Of a DNA stretch of 64,000 nucleotides, positions 1 through 8,559 are shown in pieces. The stretch spans positions 1-64,000 of the forward strand of contig URGW01000015.1 of assembly GCA_900547475.1 (NCBI GenBank), written 5' to 3'. Position numbers and translations under genes: made by a program. The notes beneath the pieces were generated by a model. The model was not told the origin of the DNA and did no database searches. It worked only from the letters and a program-made list of their open reading frames with translations. Position 1 is the stretch's first letter. Every line of letters starts with the position of its first letter. This stretch comes from an uncultured Clostridium sp. Its GTDB lineage: Bacteria; Bacillota; Clostridia; Clostridiales; Clostridiaceae.

Positions 1-177
1 AAAATTATAAATTTACAAATTAAATATAATATCAGAAAAATTTGTAGCAGAAAACATTAACTATAAAGGTGGTGTTATAAGCAAACACATGGAAAAAGAA
101 AAAATGAAATATTAATTTCACAGTTCTCGGAAAATAAATATTTCATTTTTTCGCTTCCAAGTGGTTCGCAATAGAAT
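1..177. other. Window edge: open-frame remnant and hairpin, no complete gene
   Basis: On the plus strand an open frame runs from about 11 to the stop at 113-115 and would encode a Lys/Glu-rich tail, but an in-frame stop at 8-10 precedes it and it has no start. It may be the end of a decayed gene; I do not recognise it. A hairpin with arms at 99-113 and 137-151 followed by T residues looks like a terminator. Nothing else is visible. Confidence 0.3.
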
Positions 178-450
178 TCAATAGTGTTCTGTGAAGGTAT
201 GTTCATGAGGGAGTATTTCTATTTTCTTTTGATAAAGTTCGTCGACTCTGATAAAGCGATTGCCTTTTTTTATATTTTTAATAAATTTTTCAATGGAACT
301 TTCCTCACCTTGAACTTCCATTTCTACCATGCCATTATCCATATTTCTAACCCAGCCAGTTAAATCTAATGTACGAGCATTCATTGTACAGAAAAATCTG
401 AATCCAACACCTTGTACACGACCTTCAACAATTATATAGTATCTAATCAT
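178..450 (-). CDS. acyP: Acylphosphatase
   Basis: This 90-aa protein has the usual acylphosphatase length and motifs: the N-terminal VEGRVQGVGFR phosphate loop with its catalytic Arg (about residues 8-18) and the GWVRNMDNGMVE segment holding the catalytic Asn (about 32-43). The family hydrolyses acyl phosphates such as acetyl phosphate or 1,3-bisphosphoglycerate in the cytoplasm. A strong AAAGGAGG site lies just before the ATG. It stands alone, on the same strand as the pot operon but separated from it by a strong terminator, so it is probably transcribed from its own promoter in the AT-rich 451-633 gap. Confidence 0.93.
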   Translation of the reverse strand: MIRYYIIVEGRVQGVGFRFFCTMNARTLDLTGWVRNMDNGMVEMEVQGEESSIEKFIKNIKKGNRFIRVDELYQKKIEILPHEHTFTEHY

Positions 451-633
451 AAGCTCCTCCTTTTATAAATAACAATATATTTAGAATTATAGCATATATA
501 AAAATAGTAGATACAAAATATAATTTTATAAATTTAAAATTATATTTTCTTGGAGTCACTGGGAAAAAAGTTAACTTGACAAGATTAGAGAAATAAATGG
601 GTTTACGAGTCAAAGATACATAAATAATGAAGC

Positions 634-679
634 AAAAAATAATGCAGAAACTTATTAAATAGTTTCTGCATTATTTTTT
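634..679 (-). terminator. Terminator of the pot operon
   Basis: Perfect 19-bp arms at 634-652 and 661-679 with an 8-nt loop, flanked by A and T runs. It overlaps the potD stop codon and is the rho-independent end of the XRE-potABCD transcript. Confidence 0.88.
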
Positions 680-1748
680 ATTGAGAAAGTACTTCTGTAA
701 AAGCATTCTCATATAGTTTTAATGTTTCATTATCTAAATTTGTAAATAACACACATTTAGATAATGTTTCTTCAGATGGATATGCAGCAGGATTATTTTT
801 AGTATCTTCATCAAGTAAATCATAAGCTGCAGTATTAGGTGTAGAGTATCCAATATAATCTACATTTTCTTTAGCATTTTCAGGGTCGCATAGGAAGTTT
901 ATGAAAGCTTCAGCAGCGGCTTTATTAGGTGCATCCTTTGGAATACATAAAGCATCTACCCATTTATTAGAGCCTTCTTCAGGTACAACATATTTCATAT
1001 CAGGATTTTCATTCATTATATAAATTGCATCACCAGACCAAACTGTAGCAAGCATTTTTTCTCCTGAAATCATATTATCTTTAACTTCATCAACAACATA
1101 AACTGGATTAGTTAATTTTCTTTGATTTAATAATTCTTCTTTAGCAGCATCTATTTCACTAGAATCTGTAGAATTTATAGAGTATCCAGCTTTTATTAAA
1201 GAAATAGCCAAAGAATCTCTAAGAGAATTAAACATATAGACTTCATCTTTGTATTTAGAATCCCAAAGTATATCCCAGCTAGTTACAGGTTCTGTAATTC
1301 TTGTACTATCATAAATTATACCTATAGTTCCCCACATGTAAGGTACAGAATACTCATTTGTAGGATCGTAAGATAAGTTTTTATAATTATCTCCTATATT
1401 TTTATAATTAGGAATGTTATTAAAGTCTATCTTTTCTAATAAATTTTCTTCTATCATTTTTTCAATCATATAGTCAGATGGTACAACTAAGTCGTAAGTA
1501 CCAGGATTAGTTTTAACTTTTTGATACATTATTTCATTAGTATCATAAGTTGAATAGTTTACTTTGATTCCTGTTTCCTTTTCAAATTTTCTGATAAGTG
1601 CCTCATCGATGTAATCACCAACGTTAAAGAAGTTTAATGTTCCATTTTCTCCAGCATTACTAGCTCCACATCCAACAAAAAGGGAGGTTGTTAGTAAAGT
1701 TGCTGAAACTAATGCTGCTAATTTTTTGAATCTTTTCAATTTATTCAC
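678..1748 (-). CDS. potD: Spermidine/putrescine ABC transporter, substrate-binding lipoprotein
   Basis: This 356-aa protein is an extracellular polyamine-binding protein. A Lys/Arg-rich signal peptide ends in a lipobox (LFVGC, Cys about residue 27), so it should be lipid-anchored outside the membrane. The mature part has PotD features: NVGDYID near the start, KFEKETGIKVNYSTYD, the YDLVVPSDYMIEKM segment and the ATVWSGDA region. It is the last gene of XRE-potA-potB-potC-potD. The annotated GTG start overlaps the potC stop by 8 nt; a TTG three codons downstream (1739) with AAGGGGTG before it is an equally plausible start. Spermidine versus putrescine preference cannot be judged from sequence. 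Confidence 0.93.
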   Translation of the reverse strand: MNKLKRFKKLAALVSATLLTTSLFVGCGASNAGENGTLNFFNVGDYIDEALIRKFEKETGIKVNYSTYDTNEIMYQKVKTNPGTYDLVVPSDYMIEKMIEENLLEKIDFNNIPNYKNIGDNYKNLSYDPTNEYSVPYMWGTIGIIYDSTRITEPVTSWDILWDSKYKDEVYMFNSLRDSLAISLIKAGYSINSTDSSEIDAAKEELLNQRKLTNPVYVVDEVKDNMISGEKMLATVWSGDAIYIMNENPDMKYVVPEEGSNKWVDALCIPKDAPNKAAAEAFINFLCDPENAKENVDYIGYSTPNTAAYDLLDEDTKNNPAAYPSEETLSKCVLFTNLDNETLKLYENAFTEVLSQ

Positions 1749-2553
1749 CCCTTGAAGTAAATTCTTTTCTATTTACAATTAATAATAAAATTAATACTGT
1801 TATAAACATTAAAGTAGATAATGCGTTAATTGAAGGATTAATTCCTTTTCTAGCCATAGAGTAAATTTCAATAGAAAGATTAGTTACTCCAGGACCAGTT
1901 GTAAAGAAGCTAATTACAAAGTCATCAATTGACATTGTAAAAGCCATTAATAAACCAGCAACTATACCAGGCTTTATTTGAGGTAAAATTATTTTTCTCA
2001 TAGCATATCCTGGTGTTGCACCTAAATCTAAGGCTGCTTCAGTTATATTAGAAGGTAATTGTCTTAATTTAGGCAATACAGATAATACAACATATGGAAT
2101 ATTAAATGTAATATGTGCTAAAAGCATTGTTGTAAATCCAAATTGAGCATTTATTCCTATTTTATTTAATATAGGAAAGATAAATATAAACAAACTCATT
2201 ATAGATATACCTGTAACAATATCAGGGTTTAATACAGGTAGATTATTTATATTTAATAAAGTTTTTTTAGGAAGACCTTTCATTCTATGAATTCCTATAG
2301 CTGCCAATGTACCTATTATTGTAGCAATGATAGATGAAATAACAGCTATTATTATTGTGTACTTTAATGCTTCCATTATTCTAGCATTTTGAAAAAGTTG
2401 GGTATACCATCTTAAAGTAAAACCACTCCATTTTCCCATAGATTTTGAATCATTAAAGGAGAATACCATTAAGGTAACTATTGGTGTATAAAGAAATATA
2501 AAAATTAATATTAAGTAAAATCTTTTAATGAAAGATTCAAGTTTTCTTATCAT
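1741..2553 (-). CDS. potC: Spermidine/putrescine ABC transporter, permease PotC
   Basis: This 270-aa inner-membrane permease has about six transmembrane segments and the typical binding-protein-dependent permease loop (EAALDLGATPGYAMRKIILPQIKPGI, about residues 170-195), which docks on the PotA ATPase. Length and the N-terminal LYTPIVTLMVFSFNDS motif fit PotC. It begins 14 nt after potB with AAGGAGATATA before the ATG, and overlaps potD by 8 nt. With PotB it forms the channel for polyamine import. Confidence 0.93.
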   Translation of the reverse strand: MIRKLESFIKRFYLILIFIFLYTPIVTLMVFSFNDSKSMGKWSGFTLRWYTQLFQNARIMEALKYTIIIAVISSIIATIIGTLAAIGIHRMKGLPKKTLLNINNLPVLNPDIVTGISIMSLFIFIFPILNKIGINAQFGFTTMLLAHITFNIPYVVLSVLPKLRQLPSNITEAALDLGATPGYAMRKIILPQIKPGIVAGLLMAFTMSIDDFVISFFTTGPGVTNLSIEIYSMARKGINPSINALSTLMFITVLILLLIVNRKEFTSRGE

Positions 2554-2567
2554 AGTATATCTCCTTC

Positions 2568-3395
2568 CTATTTATCATCTTTACCTTCAAATTTATTCAT
2601 GAAGGCCATTGAAATTAATATTATTATCATCATAAATATTGCAATAGCAGAACCAAAGTTCCAATCGCCCATTGTTGTATATTGTGTTTCAATTAAATTA
2701 CCAAGTAACATGTATTGACCACCACCTAGTATTCTTGAAATAACAAATGTAGAAACAGCAGGCATAAATACCATTGTAATTCCTGAAATAACACCAGGCA
2801 TACTTAAAGGTATAATTATTTTAGTGAATATTTTCTTTCTATTTGCACCTAAATCGGCAGCTGCATTAATTAAGTCTTTATCCATTTTTGTAAGAACAGT
2901 ATATATTGGTAATATCATAAATGGTAAAAAGTTATATATCATACCTAAAAGTACTGCAAAATCATTATAAAGAATATCAATACGGGAAAATCCTAAAGAA
3001 ACTAAAAAGTTATTAATAAGTCCATTTTTACCTAAGATAGGAAGCCATGCATAAGTTCTAAGTAGGAAGTTCATCCACATTGGGACAATGAAAAGCATAA
3101 TTAATATATTTCGCTTTCCTTCTTTCATTTTAGAAATTAAATATGCAACAGGATATCCAAGGATAAGACAGCCTAGTGTAGCTTCTGCAGCTAAAAGTAA
3201 ACTTCTCCAAAATACTTTTAAATAATTAGGATCAAATAATCTTTTAAAATTTTCAATAGAAAAGCTATAATTATCTCCAGATTTTACTGTAAAACTAAAA
3301 AAAACTACAATTAAAAGCGGAATAACAATAAAAAGAGCACTCCAGACAATATAAGGTGATGCTGGAAGTATACCTTGATTATTTTTATTTTTCAT
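2568..3395 (-). CDS. potB: Spermidine/putrescine ABC transporter, permease PotB
   Basis: This is the second permease, about 275 aa with six predicted transmembrane segments and the EAA-type loop (NAAADLGANRKKIFTKIIIPLSMPGV). I place the start at the ATG at 3395 (MKNKNNQGIL) because AGGAAGG lies about 10 nt upstream; a TTG at 3404 is possible but sits right against that site. The ATG lies inside the end of potA, an 11-nt overlap suggesting translational coupling. It pairs with PotC in the membrane. Confidence 0.92.
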   Translation of the reverse strand: MKNKNNQGILPASPYIVWSALFIVIPLLIVVFFSFTVKSGDNYSFSIENFKRLFDPNYLKVFWRSLLLAAEATLGCLILGYPVAYLISKMKEGKRNILIMLFIVPMWMNFLLRTYAWLPILGKNGLINNFLVSLGFSRIDILYNDFAVLLGMIYNFLPFMILPIYTVLTKMDKDLINAAADLGANRKKIFTKIIIPLSMPGVISGITMVFMPAVSTFVISRILGGGQYMLLGNLIETQYTTMGDWNFGSAIAIFMMIIILISMAFMNKFEGKDDK

Positions 3396-4437
3396 GAGTC
3401 TCAACCTTCCTCATTATATGAATTGCTTCAGGATCTATTATTAATCCTACAGTACTACCAACATTTGCACTTTTTATATTATGTATTATCCACTTATCAT
3501 TTTCAGTTTCAACTTCTATTTCATAATGAACACCTTTAAAGATTACTGAGTTAACTTTTCCAGTTAACATTCCTTTATCAACAGTTGTAATTTCAATATC
3601 TTCAGGTCTTATTACAACATCTATATCTTCATTTTTTTCAAATCCACCATCTACACAAGTAAAAACATTATTAGAAAACTTAACTTTGTAATCTTCTATC
3701 ATAATTCCACTTAATATATTGCTTTCTCCAATGAAGTCTGCAACAAAAGCATTAGCAGGTTCATTGTATATATCTTCTGGTGAACCCATTTGTTGAATTA
3801 CCCCCTTATTCATTACAACGATAGTATCTGACATTGTTAAGGCTTCTTCTTGGTCATGAGTTACAAATATAAATGTTATTCCAAGTCTTTTTTGAATTTT
3901 TTTAAGTTCTAACTGCATTTCTTTTCTAAGTTTTAAATCTAATGCACCAAGAGGTTCATCAAGTAAAAGAACTTGAGGCTCATTTACTAATGCTCTAGCA
4001 ATTGCAACTCTTTGTTGTTGACCACCACTTAATGACTCAACAGATCTTTTCTCAAAACCTTCAAGAGCAACCATTTTTAGCATTTCACGAACTTTTTTAT
4101 CAATTTCTTCTTTAGGCAGTTTTTTAATTTTTAATCCAAATGCAATATTTTCATATATATTCATGTGAGGAAATAATGCATACTTTTGGAATACTGTATT
4201 TAATTGTCTTTTATAAGGTGGTAAATCTGATATGTCATTTCCATCAAAGACAACTTTTCCACTATCAGCAGTTTCAAATCCTGCTATGATTTTAAGAGTA
4301 GTTGTTTTACCGCATCCACTAGGACCAAGTAAAGTTAAAAATTCATTTTTACGTATATTTAATGAAAGGTTATCTAAAACAGTATTATCACCATAGACTT
4401 TAGAAACACCTTTTATTTCTATAATATTTTGACTCAA
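3385..4437 (-). CDS. potA: Spermidine/putrescine ABC transporter, ATPase PotA
   Basis: This is the ATP-hydrolysing subunit, about 350 aa. Motifs in order: Walker A GPSGCGKTT (about residue 40), Q-loop, signature LSGGQQQR, Walker B VLLLDEPLGALD, and the switch His in FVTHDQEEA. A C-terminal TOBE-like region (VVIRPEDIEI onward) is typical of polyamine and other importer ATPases. I prefer the TTG at 4437 (MSQNIIEIKG) because the upstream GTG at 4446 is part of the ribosome site AGAGGTG. It follows the regulator gene by about 90 nt and overlaps potB. Confidence 0.94.
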   Translation of the reverse strand: MSQNIIEIKGVSKVYGDNTVLDNLSLNIRKNEFLTLLGPSGCGKTTTLKIIAGFETADSGKVVFDGNDISDLPPYKRQLNTVFQKYALFPHMNIYENIAFGLKIKKLPKEEIDKKVREMLKMVALEGFEKRSVESLSGGQQQRVAIARALVNEPQVLLLDEPLGALDLKLRKEMQLELKKIQKRLGITFIFVTHDQEEALTMSDTIVVMNKGVIQQMGSPEDIYNEPANAFVADFIGESNILSGIMIEDYKVKFSNNVFTCVDGGFEKNEDIDVVIRPEDIEITTVDKGMLTGKVNSVIFKGVHYEIEVETENDKWIIHNIKSANVGSTVGLIIDPEAIHIMRKVETHEK

Positions 4438-4527
4438 AAAAAACACCTCTTTCTTTCAATGTTAACACTTTCTCTTGTTAGCCAATTGATTATCTATATT
4501 AGCTAAATTGAAGAGTTAGAATATTAC

Positions 4528-5067
4528 TTAAAATGATGGTGGAGTAGAAATCCAAATAACTTTAGCTGATGTCTTTCCACTGTTACTTATATAATGATTT
4601 GATCTTGGTTTAAAATAAAAACTTTCATTTTTTTTTACTTTGTAAGATTTATCTCCAAGATGTAAAGTTATTGTTCCTGATAAAACATAACCAAATTCTT
4701 CTCCTTGATGGGGTTCTTCTTCTATATACTTTCCCCCTGGATCTAATGTTATCATTATAGGTTCCATTTCATTTTTTTGTGCATTTGGAACTAACCACAT
4801 TAGTTTATACTTTAAATCATGATTTTCGGTTTCAAACATATCTTCATATTTATAAGTTACTTTCTCATCCTTATCATCACTAAAGAATTCTTTTAAGTTT
4901 GTCCCTAGTATTTCAAGAATATCTATTAGTGTAGCGATAGATGGTGAAGTTAAATCATTTTCAACTTGAGATATAAAACCTTTAGATAATTCGCATCTAT
5001 TAGCAAGTTCTTCTTGTGTTAGTCCTTTTTCAATTCTCATTCGTTTTATTTTGTCACCAATTTGCAC
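4528..5067 (-). CDS. XRE-family regulator with C-terminal cupin
   Basis: This 179-aa protein has an N-terminal helix-turn-helix (about residues 7-62; TQEELANRCELSKGFISQVE) and a C-terminal cupin barrel (about 105-177; EPHQGEEFGYVLSGTITLHLG). The architecture is that of PuuR/SinR-like regulators of polyamine or amino-acid genes. It is the first gene of the potABCD operon, so control of polyamine uptake and of itself is the natural inference, with the cupin sensing a small ligand. The start is GTG with AAGGTG 6 nt before it. A near-perfect 26-bp palindrome lies 22 nt upstream. Confidence 0.88.
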   Translation of the reverse strand: MQIGDKIKRMRIEKGLTQEELANRCELSKGFISQVENDLTSPSIATLIDILEILGTNLKEFFSDDKDEKVTYKYEDMFETENHDLKYKLMWLVPNAQKNEMEPIMITLDPGGKYIEEEPHQGEEFGYVLSGTITLHLGDKSYKVKKNESFYFKPRSNHYISNSGKTSAKVIWISTPPSF

Positions 5068-5089
5068 AATTTCACCTTGCCTTTCAATT

Positions 5090-5115
5090 AGTTTAATAAT
5101 AACTATTACTAAACT
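5090..5115. promoter_or_regulatory. Candidate operator of the XRE-cupin regulator
   Basis: This is a 26-bp imperfect palindrome; its arms AGTTTAATAATAA and, on the other strand, AGTTTAGTAATAG agree at 11 of 13 positions. A further half-site (ATTACTAAAC) lies at 5127-5136. Position just ahead of the regulator start fits an autoregulatory site for the pot operon. This is inference from symmetry and context. Confidence 0.5.
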
Positions 5116-5702
5116 AAAGGTTTAAAATTACTAAACAAACAATGTTATTATATAGATTTATAAATGAAAAATCAATATTTTTTTGAAAAATATTTAAATA
5201 AAAATTCTTCATATAACCTTATAAATAAAGGGATTGAAGAAAGGAAGAAAAAAAAAGTTTAACATTTATACATTAAAAGTTTAGTATAACTAAGAAGTAT
5301 CTAAATTATAAAAAAATATAAAATACTTAATATAAGTGGGAATAGCAAATTATAGATGTAAATTTCCTTATATAATTAAAATAAAAAATCTTATATAAAT
5401 TTATAATTGGTAAACAACAGAAAAAAATACATATAAATTATTAAGTATAAAATTAAATAAATTTACATTTAAATATTATTATAAAAAATTAAAAATCATA
5501 GAAATTAATATTAATTTAAATAATAATTATTATCTATTCATAATAATTATATGAAAGTATTAACAAATTTAAAGTTAAGGTGTATAATAATGTCTGTTGA
5601 AGAAAATAAAAATAATGTTATAAGGAAAAATATACTTTTATTTATTTTATAAAGATAAAAAATATTTAACATAAACTTAGAGGATAAGATGGAGGAGAAG
5701 CA
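5116..5702. other. AT-rich intergenic region between divergent pot operon and pflA
   Basis: About 590 bp of very AT-rich sequence. It must hold the promoters for the regulator-pot operon (minus) and pflA (plus). One short open frame of 20 codons (5590-5652) has no convincing ribosome site. I see no riboswitch, RNA gene or remnant of pflB. Confidence 0.5.
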
Positions 5703-6416
5703 ATGTTAAAAGGAACAGTACATTCAATAGAAACAATGGGATTAGTAGATGGGCCAGGTATTAGAGTTGTAGTATTTATGCAAGGGTGTGCATTAAGATG
5801 TCAATACTGTCATAATCCAGATACGTGGAGTGATAAAGGGGAAGAAACATTAGAATTTACTCCAGAAGAATTAGTAAATAAGATTGCAAGATTTAGAAGT
5901 TATTTTGAAAGATCTGGAGGTGGAGTTACTTTTTCAGGTGGTGACCCATTAAGACAACCAGAATTCTTAAAAGAATGTTTAAGACTTTGTAAAGAAAAGG
6001 GAATACATACTACATTAGATACATCTGGAGTAGGATTTGGAAATTATGAAGAAATATTAAAGTATACAGATTTAGTTCTTTTTGATGTTAAGCATCTTAC
6101 ACCAGAAGGATATAAGGAAATGACGGGAATAAAAATAGATGAAAGCTTAAAATTCTTAGAAGCATGTAAGAAGTGTAATACAAAAATATGGATAAGACAA
6201 GTTGTTGTTCCTGGAATGACTGATAGTGAAGAGTATATAACTTCATTAGGAGAATTTATTAAATCTTTAAATAATGTTGAAAAAGTTGAGTTGCTTCCAT
6301 ATCATTTACTTGGAGTAAATAAATATGAGAATATGGGAATAAAGTACAGACTAGATGGTATTCCTGCAATGGATAAGGAAAAATGTAAAGAGTTATATAA
6401 ATTACTTAATTTATAA
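5703..6416 (+). CDS. pflA: Pyruvate formate-lyase activating enzyme (radical SAM)
   Basis: This 237-aa protein has the radical SAM CxxxCxxC cluster in GCALRCQYCHNPD (about residues 29-41), the preceding GPGIRVVVFMQ, the GGVTFSGGDPL SAM-binding motif and VVPGMTD near the C terminus. Together these are diagnostic of PFL activase, which uses a [4Fe-4S] cluster and SAM to place a glycyl radical on pyruvate formate-lyase. A GATGGAGGAG site precedes the ATG. Unlike the common pflB-pflA pair, no pflB lies next to it here; the gene is preceded by 590 bp without a gene. Activation of another glycyl-radical enzyme cannot be excluded. Confidence 0.92.
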   Translation: MLKGTVHSIETMGLVDGPGIRVVVFMQGCALRCQYCHNPDTWSDKGEETLEFTPEELVNKIARFRSYFERSGGGVTFSGGDPLRQPEFLKECLRLCKEKGIHTTLDTSGVGFGNYEEILKYTDLVLFDVKHLTPEGYKEMTGIKIDESLKFLEACKKCNTKIWIRQVVVPGMTDSEEYITSLGEFIKSLNNVEKVELLPYHLLGVNKYENMGIKYRLDGIPAMDKEKCKELYKLLNL

Positions 6417-6420
6417 AATA

Positions 6421-6462
6421 AAAAATAGTAGTAAACTTTATAAAGAGTTTACTACTATTTTT
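6421..6462. terminator. Bidirectional terminator between pflA and the exonuclease gene
   Basis: Inverted repeat with 17-bp arms at 6421-6437 and 6446-6462 (AAAAATAGTAGTAAACT and its complement), A-rich before and T-rich after, placed between convergent genes. Confidence 0.88.
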
Positions 6463-6475
6463 AAATTAATTTAAA

Positions 6476-7102
6476 TTAAATTTGGCTTGAAAAAAATCCA
6501 GGTTTTATTAATTTTTTCTTCATACCTTCAATGACTAAAAGATAAACAGCAGCAGTATCAAATCTAGCATCATGATAATTTCCACTACCTTGGAATAATT
6601 CATCAGCTTTTTTTGCAATAGCATCATCAGTAATTCCTAAATATTCAATTGTTTCAGAAAGTTTTGGATTTTTAATTCCATTACCATTTGGTGAAGGAAT
6701 TTTACATATATTTTTATAATATGCCATAGTACAGAATGTTCTTTTTGGTTCCCAAGTTGCATCTATCATTCCAGCTTCATAAAGTGAATTAACTTCATGT
6801 TTTAAAAATTTAACATCAAATTGAACATTATGACCAATAACAAAATCAGCATCAAAAAAATCACTCATAAAATCTTGGATTTGTTCTAAAAATTCTAATC
6901 CATCAGATAATTCATAAAGTTTTTCAAGAGAAAAACCATGAACTTCTTGAGCTGCAGGATCCATTTCATCAACTGTAAAGAAAAAGTTCTTACCTATAGT
7001 TGTTTGTGGTTTTGTAGATGTATCTACCGTTATATAACTTAACTGGCATATGTGGCCAGGACGTACGCTAGTTGTTTCAGTATCGAAAAATAATAATTTC
7101 AT
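6476..7102 (-). CDS. 3'-5' exonuclease, DnaQ-like (DEDDh)
   Basis: This is a 208-aa DnaQ-like exonuclease. Exo I is FFDTETTS near the N terminus, Exo II is IGHNVQFDVKF, and Exo III is HDARFDTAAVY, giving the DEDDh metal-binding set. The protein is free-standing rather than joined to a polymerase or helicase, so it may act in repair or nucleotide turnover; its substrate is unknown. I set the start at the ATG at 7102 (MKLLFFDTET) because GGAGG lies 5 nt upstream, and an in-frame TTG further up is part of that site. It is a single gene convergent with pflA. Confidence 0.85.
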   Translation of the reverse strand: MKLLFFDTETTSVRPGHICQLSYITVDTSTKPQTTIGKNFFFTVDEMDPAAQEVHGFSLEKLYELSDGLEFLEQIQDFMSDFFDADFVIGHNVQFDVKFLKHEVNSLYEAGMIDATWEPKRTFCTMAYYKNICKIPSPNGNGIKNPKLSETIEYLGITDDAIAKKADELFQGSGNYHDARFDTAAVYLLVIEGMKKKLIKPGFFSSQI

Positions 7103-7172
7103 CTTTACCTCCAAAATTTTAATTTATTCATTTTATGATATCATAACTTATGTTAATAAACAAATTAATAAT

Positions 7173-7216
7173 AAAAAACCACCCTTATATAACATCTATA
7201 TAAAGGTGATTTTTTT
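7173..7216 (-). terminator. Terminator of the arginase gene
   Basis: Hairpin read on the minus strand with arms at about 7197-7215 and 7174-7191 (AAAATCACCTTTATATA pairing with its near complement, including G-U pairs), followed by T residues. It starts at the stop codon of the arginase gene. Confidence 0.75.
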
Positions 7217-8114
7217 ACTTTAACTTGTTAGATATAAGTTTTAATAATTCTATACAAGTTTCTTTAGTTCTATTATTTTTATCTAAGTCAGGATTATATT
7301 CTACAAAATCTATAGATTTTACCAAGCTTGTACCTAAAATGGATTCAAGTAACACTTTACTTTCATCATAAGATAATCCATCATTAACTGGAGTTCCAGT
7401 GCCTGGAACATACTCTGGATCTAAACAATCTATATCATAGGAAAGGTGAATATTTTTTATCTTCTTTTCTTTTATTAATGATAATAGTTCATTAATAACT
7501 ACAGTAGTTCCCTTATCATTTATATCTTTATTTGTCCAAACATTCATATTTAATTTATCTATTAAAGCTATTTCACCAGCATCCAAATCACGACAAGCTA
7601 AAATAAAAACATTTTCTGGTTTTATTTTTAAGTTATCAAAGAAAATGGAAGTTAATTTATTGTATCCAATGCCCATTGATGCAGCTAAAGGCATTCCATG
7701 AATATTTCCAGATGGTGAGGTCTCGTCAGTATTTATATCTCCGTGAGCATCAATCCAAATAACAGCTAAGTCATTCCCTAAAAATTTACTAGCACCAGCA
7801 ATTGATCCTAAAGCTAGTGAGTGATCACCGCCAATAGTAAGAGGTAAGGTGTTATTTTCTAATGCACTTAAGACTTTAGCAGCGAGTCTATTATTTGCAG
7901 AAACAACTTGATCTAAATATTTTAATTTTGAATTGCTTAAGAACTTATCTTCGGCATTTACTTTTTCAACTTCAATATCTCCTAAATCATAAACATTATG
8001 ATTTTCTTGAAAAATATCTATAAGGTTGTTTTTTCTTAATTCTTCAGGTCCCTTTTCTACGCCAGGTTTATCACAACCATAAAAAAGAGGCATTCCAATA
8101 ATACTTATATTCAT
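7215..8114 (-). CDS. rocF: Arginase (ureohydrolase family)
   Basis: This 299-aa protein shows the ureohydrolase manganese-binding motifs in order: GGDHSLALG (about 97-105), DAHGDIN (about 122-128) and SYDIDCLDPEYVPGTGTPV (about 224-242). Length and motif wording fit arginase better than agmatinase or formiminoglutamase, so the predicted reaction is arginine to ornithine plus urea in the cytoplasm. It is transcribed alone from the 445-bp region upstream. No other arginine catabolic gene is nearby, although ornithine is a polyamine precursor and a polyamine importer lies 3 kb away. Confidence 0.88.
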   Translation of the reverse strand: MNISIIGMPLFYGCDKPGVEKGPEELRKNNLIDIFQENHNVYDLGDIEVEKVNAEDKFLSNSKLKYLDQVVSANNRLAAKVLSALENNTLPLTIGGDHSLALGSIAGASKFLGNDLAVIWIDAHGDINTDETSPSGNIHGMPLAASMGIGYNKLTSIFFDNLKIKPENVFILACRDLDAGEIALIDKLNMNVWTNKDINDKGTTVVINELLSLIKEKKIKNIHLSYDIDCLDPEYVPGTGTPVNDGLSYDESKVLLESILGTSLVKSIDFVEYNPDLDKNNRTKETCIELLKLISNKLK

Positions 8115-8559
8115 AAAAAGACCTCCATCGATTATCTAAATTTTGCACAATACTTATAATAATACTTTAAATAATATAAGTAAATAATAAATTTTCTTTT
8201 ATTTATTAAAATATATGTCAAAAATATATGTATGCTTAATTTATATTATATCCAATATTATAAATTAAGATGTTTTTTAAAGAATAAAATGTATAGAAAT
8301 AAGTTTATTTGTTTAATAAAATAATAAATTAAGGAAAAAATAACTATTATGATATGGCAAATTTACAATAATTATATGAAATTTTAACAAATCACAAAAA
8401 TATTATTAAAAATTTAAAATTTCCTGTAAAATATGATATTATTATATATGTTAATTTATAATTATAAAATTTAAATTACGTAAACTATAATTTGAAATAA
8501 TAATGCAAATAATTAACTCTTAATATTAAAATTAATATTTTTGAAGGGATGGCACAGAG
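8115..8559. other. AT-rich intergenic region between divergent arginase and LCP genes
   Basis: About 445 bp without a gene. It should contain the divergent promoters of the arginase gene and the LCP gene. I see no riboswitch-like structure, repeat or small gene with a good ribosome site. Confidence 0.5.

Noticed and set aside
1..115. Calling a real gene at the left edge
   Set aside because: An in-frame stop at 8-10 and lack of a start leave only about 34 codons without a family match.
5590..5652. Possible 20-codon small gene before pflA
   Set aside because: It has no good ribosome site, no recognisable motif, and such frames are expected by chance in this AT-rich DNA.
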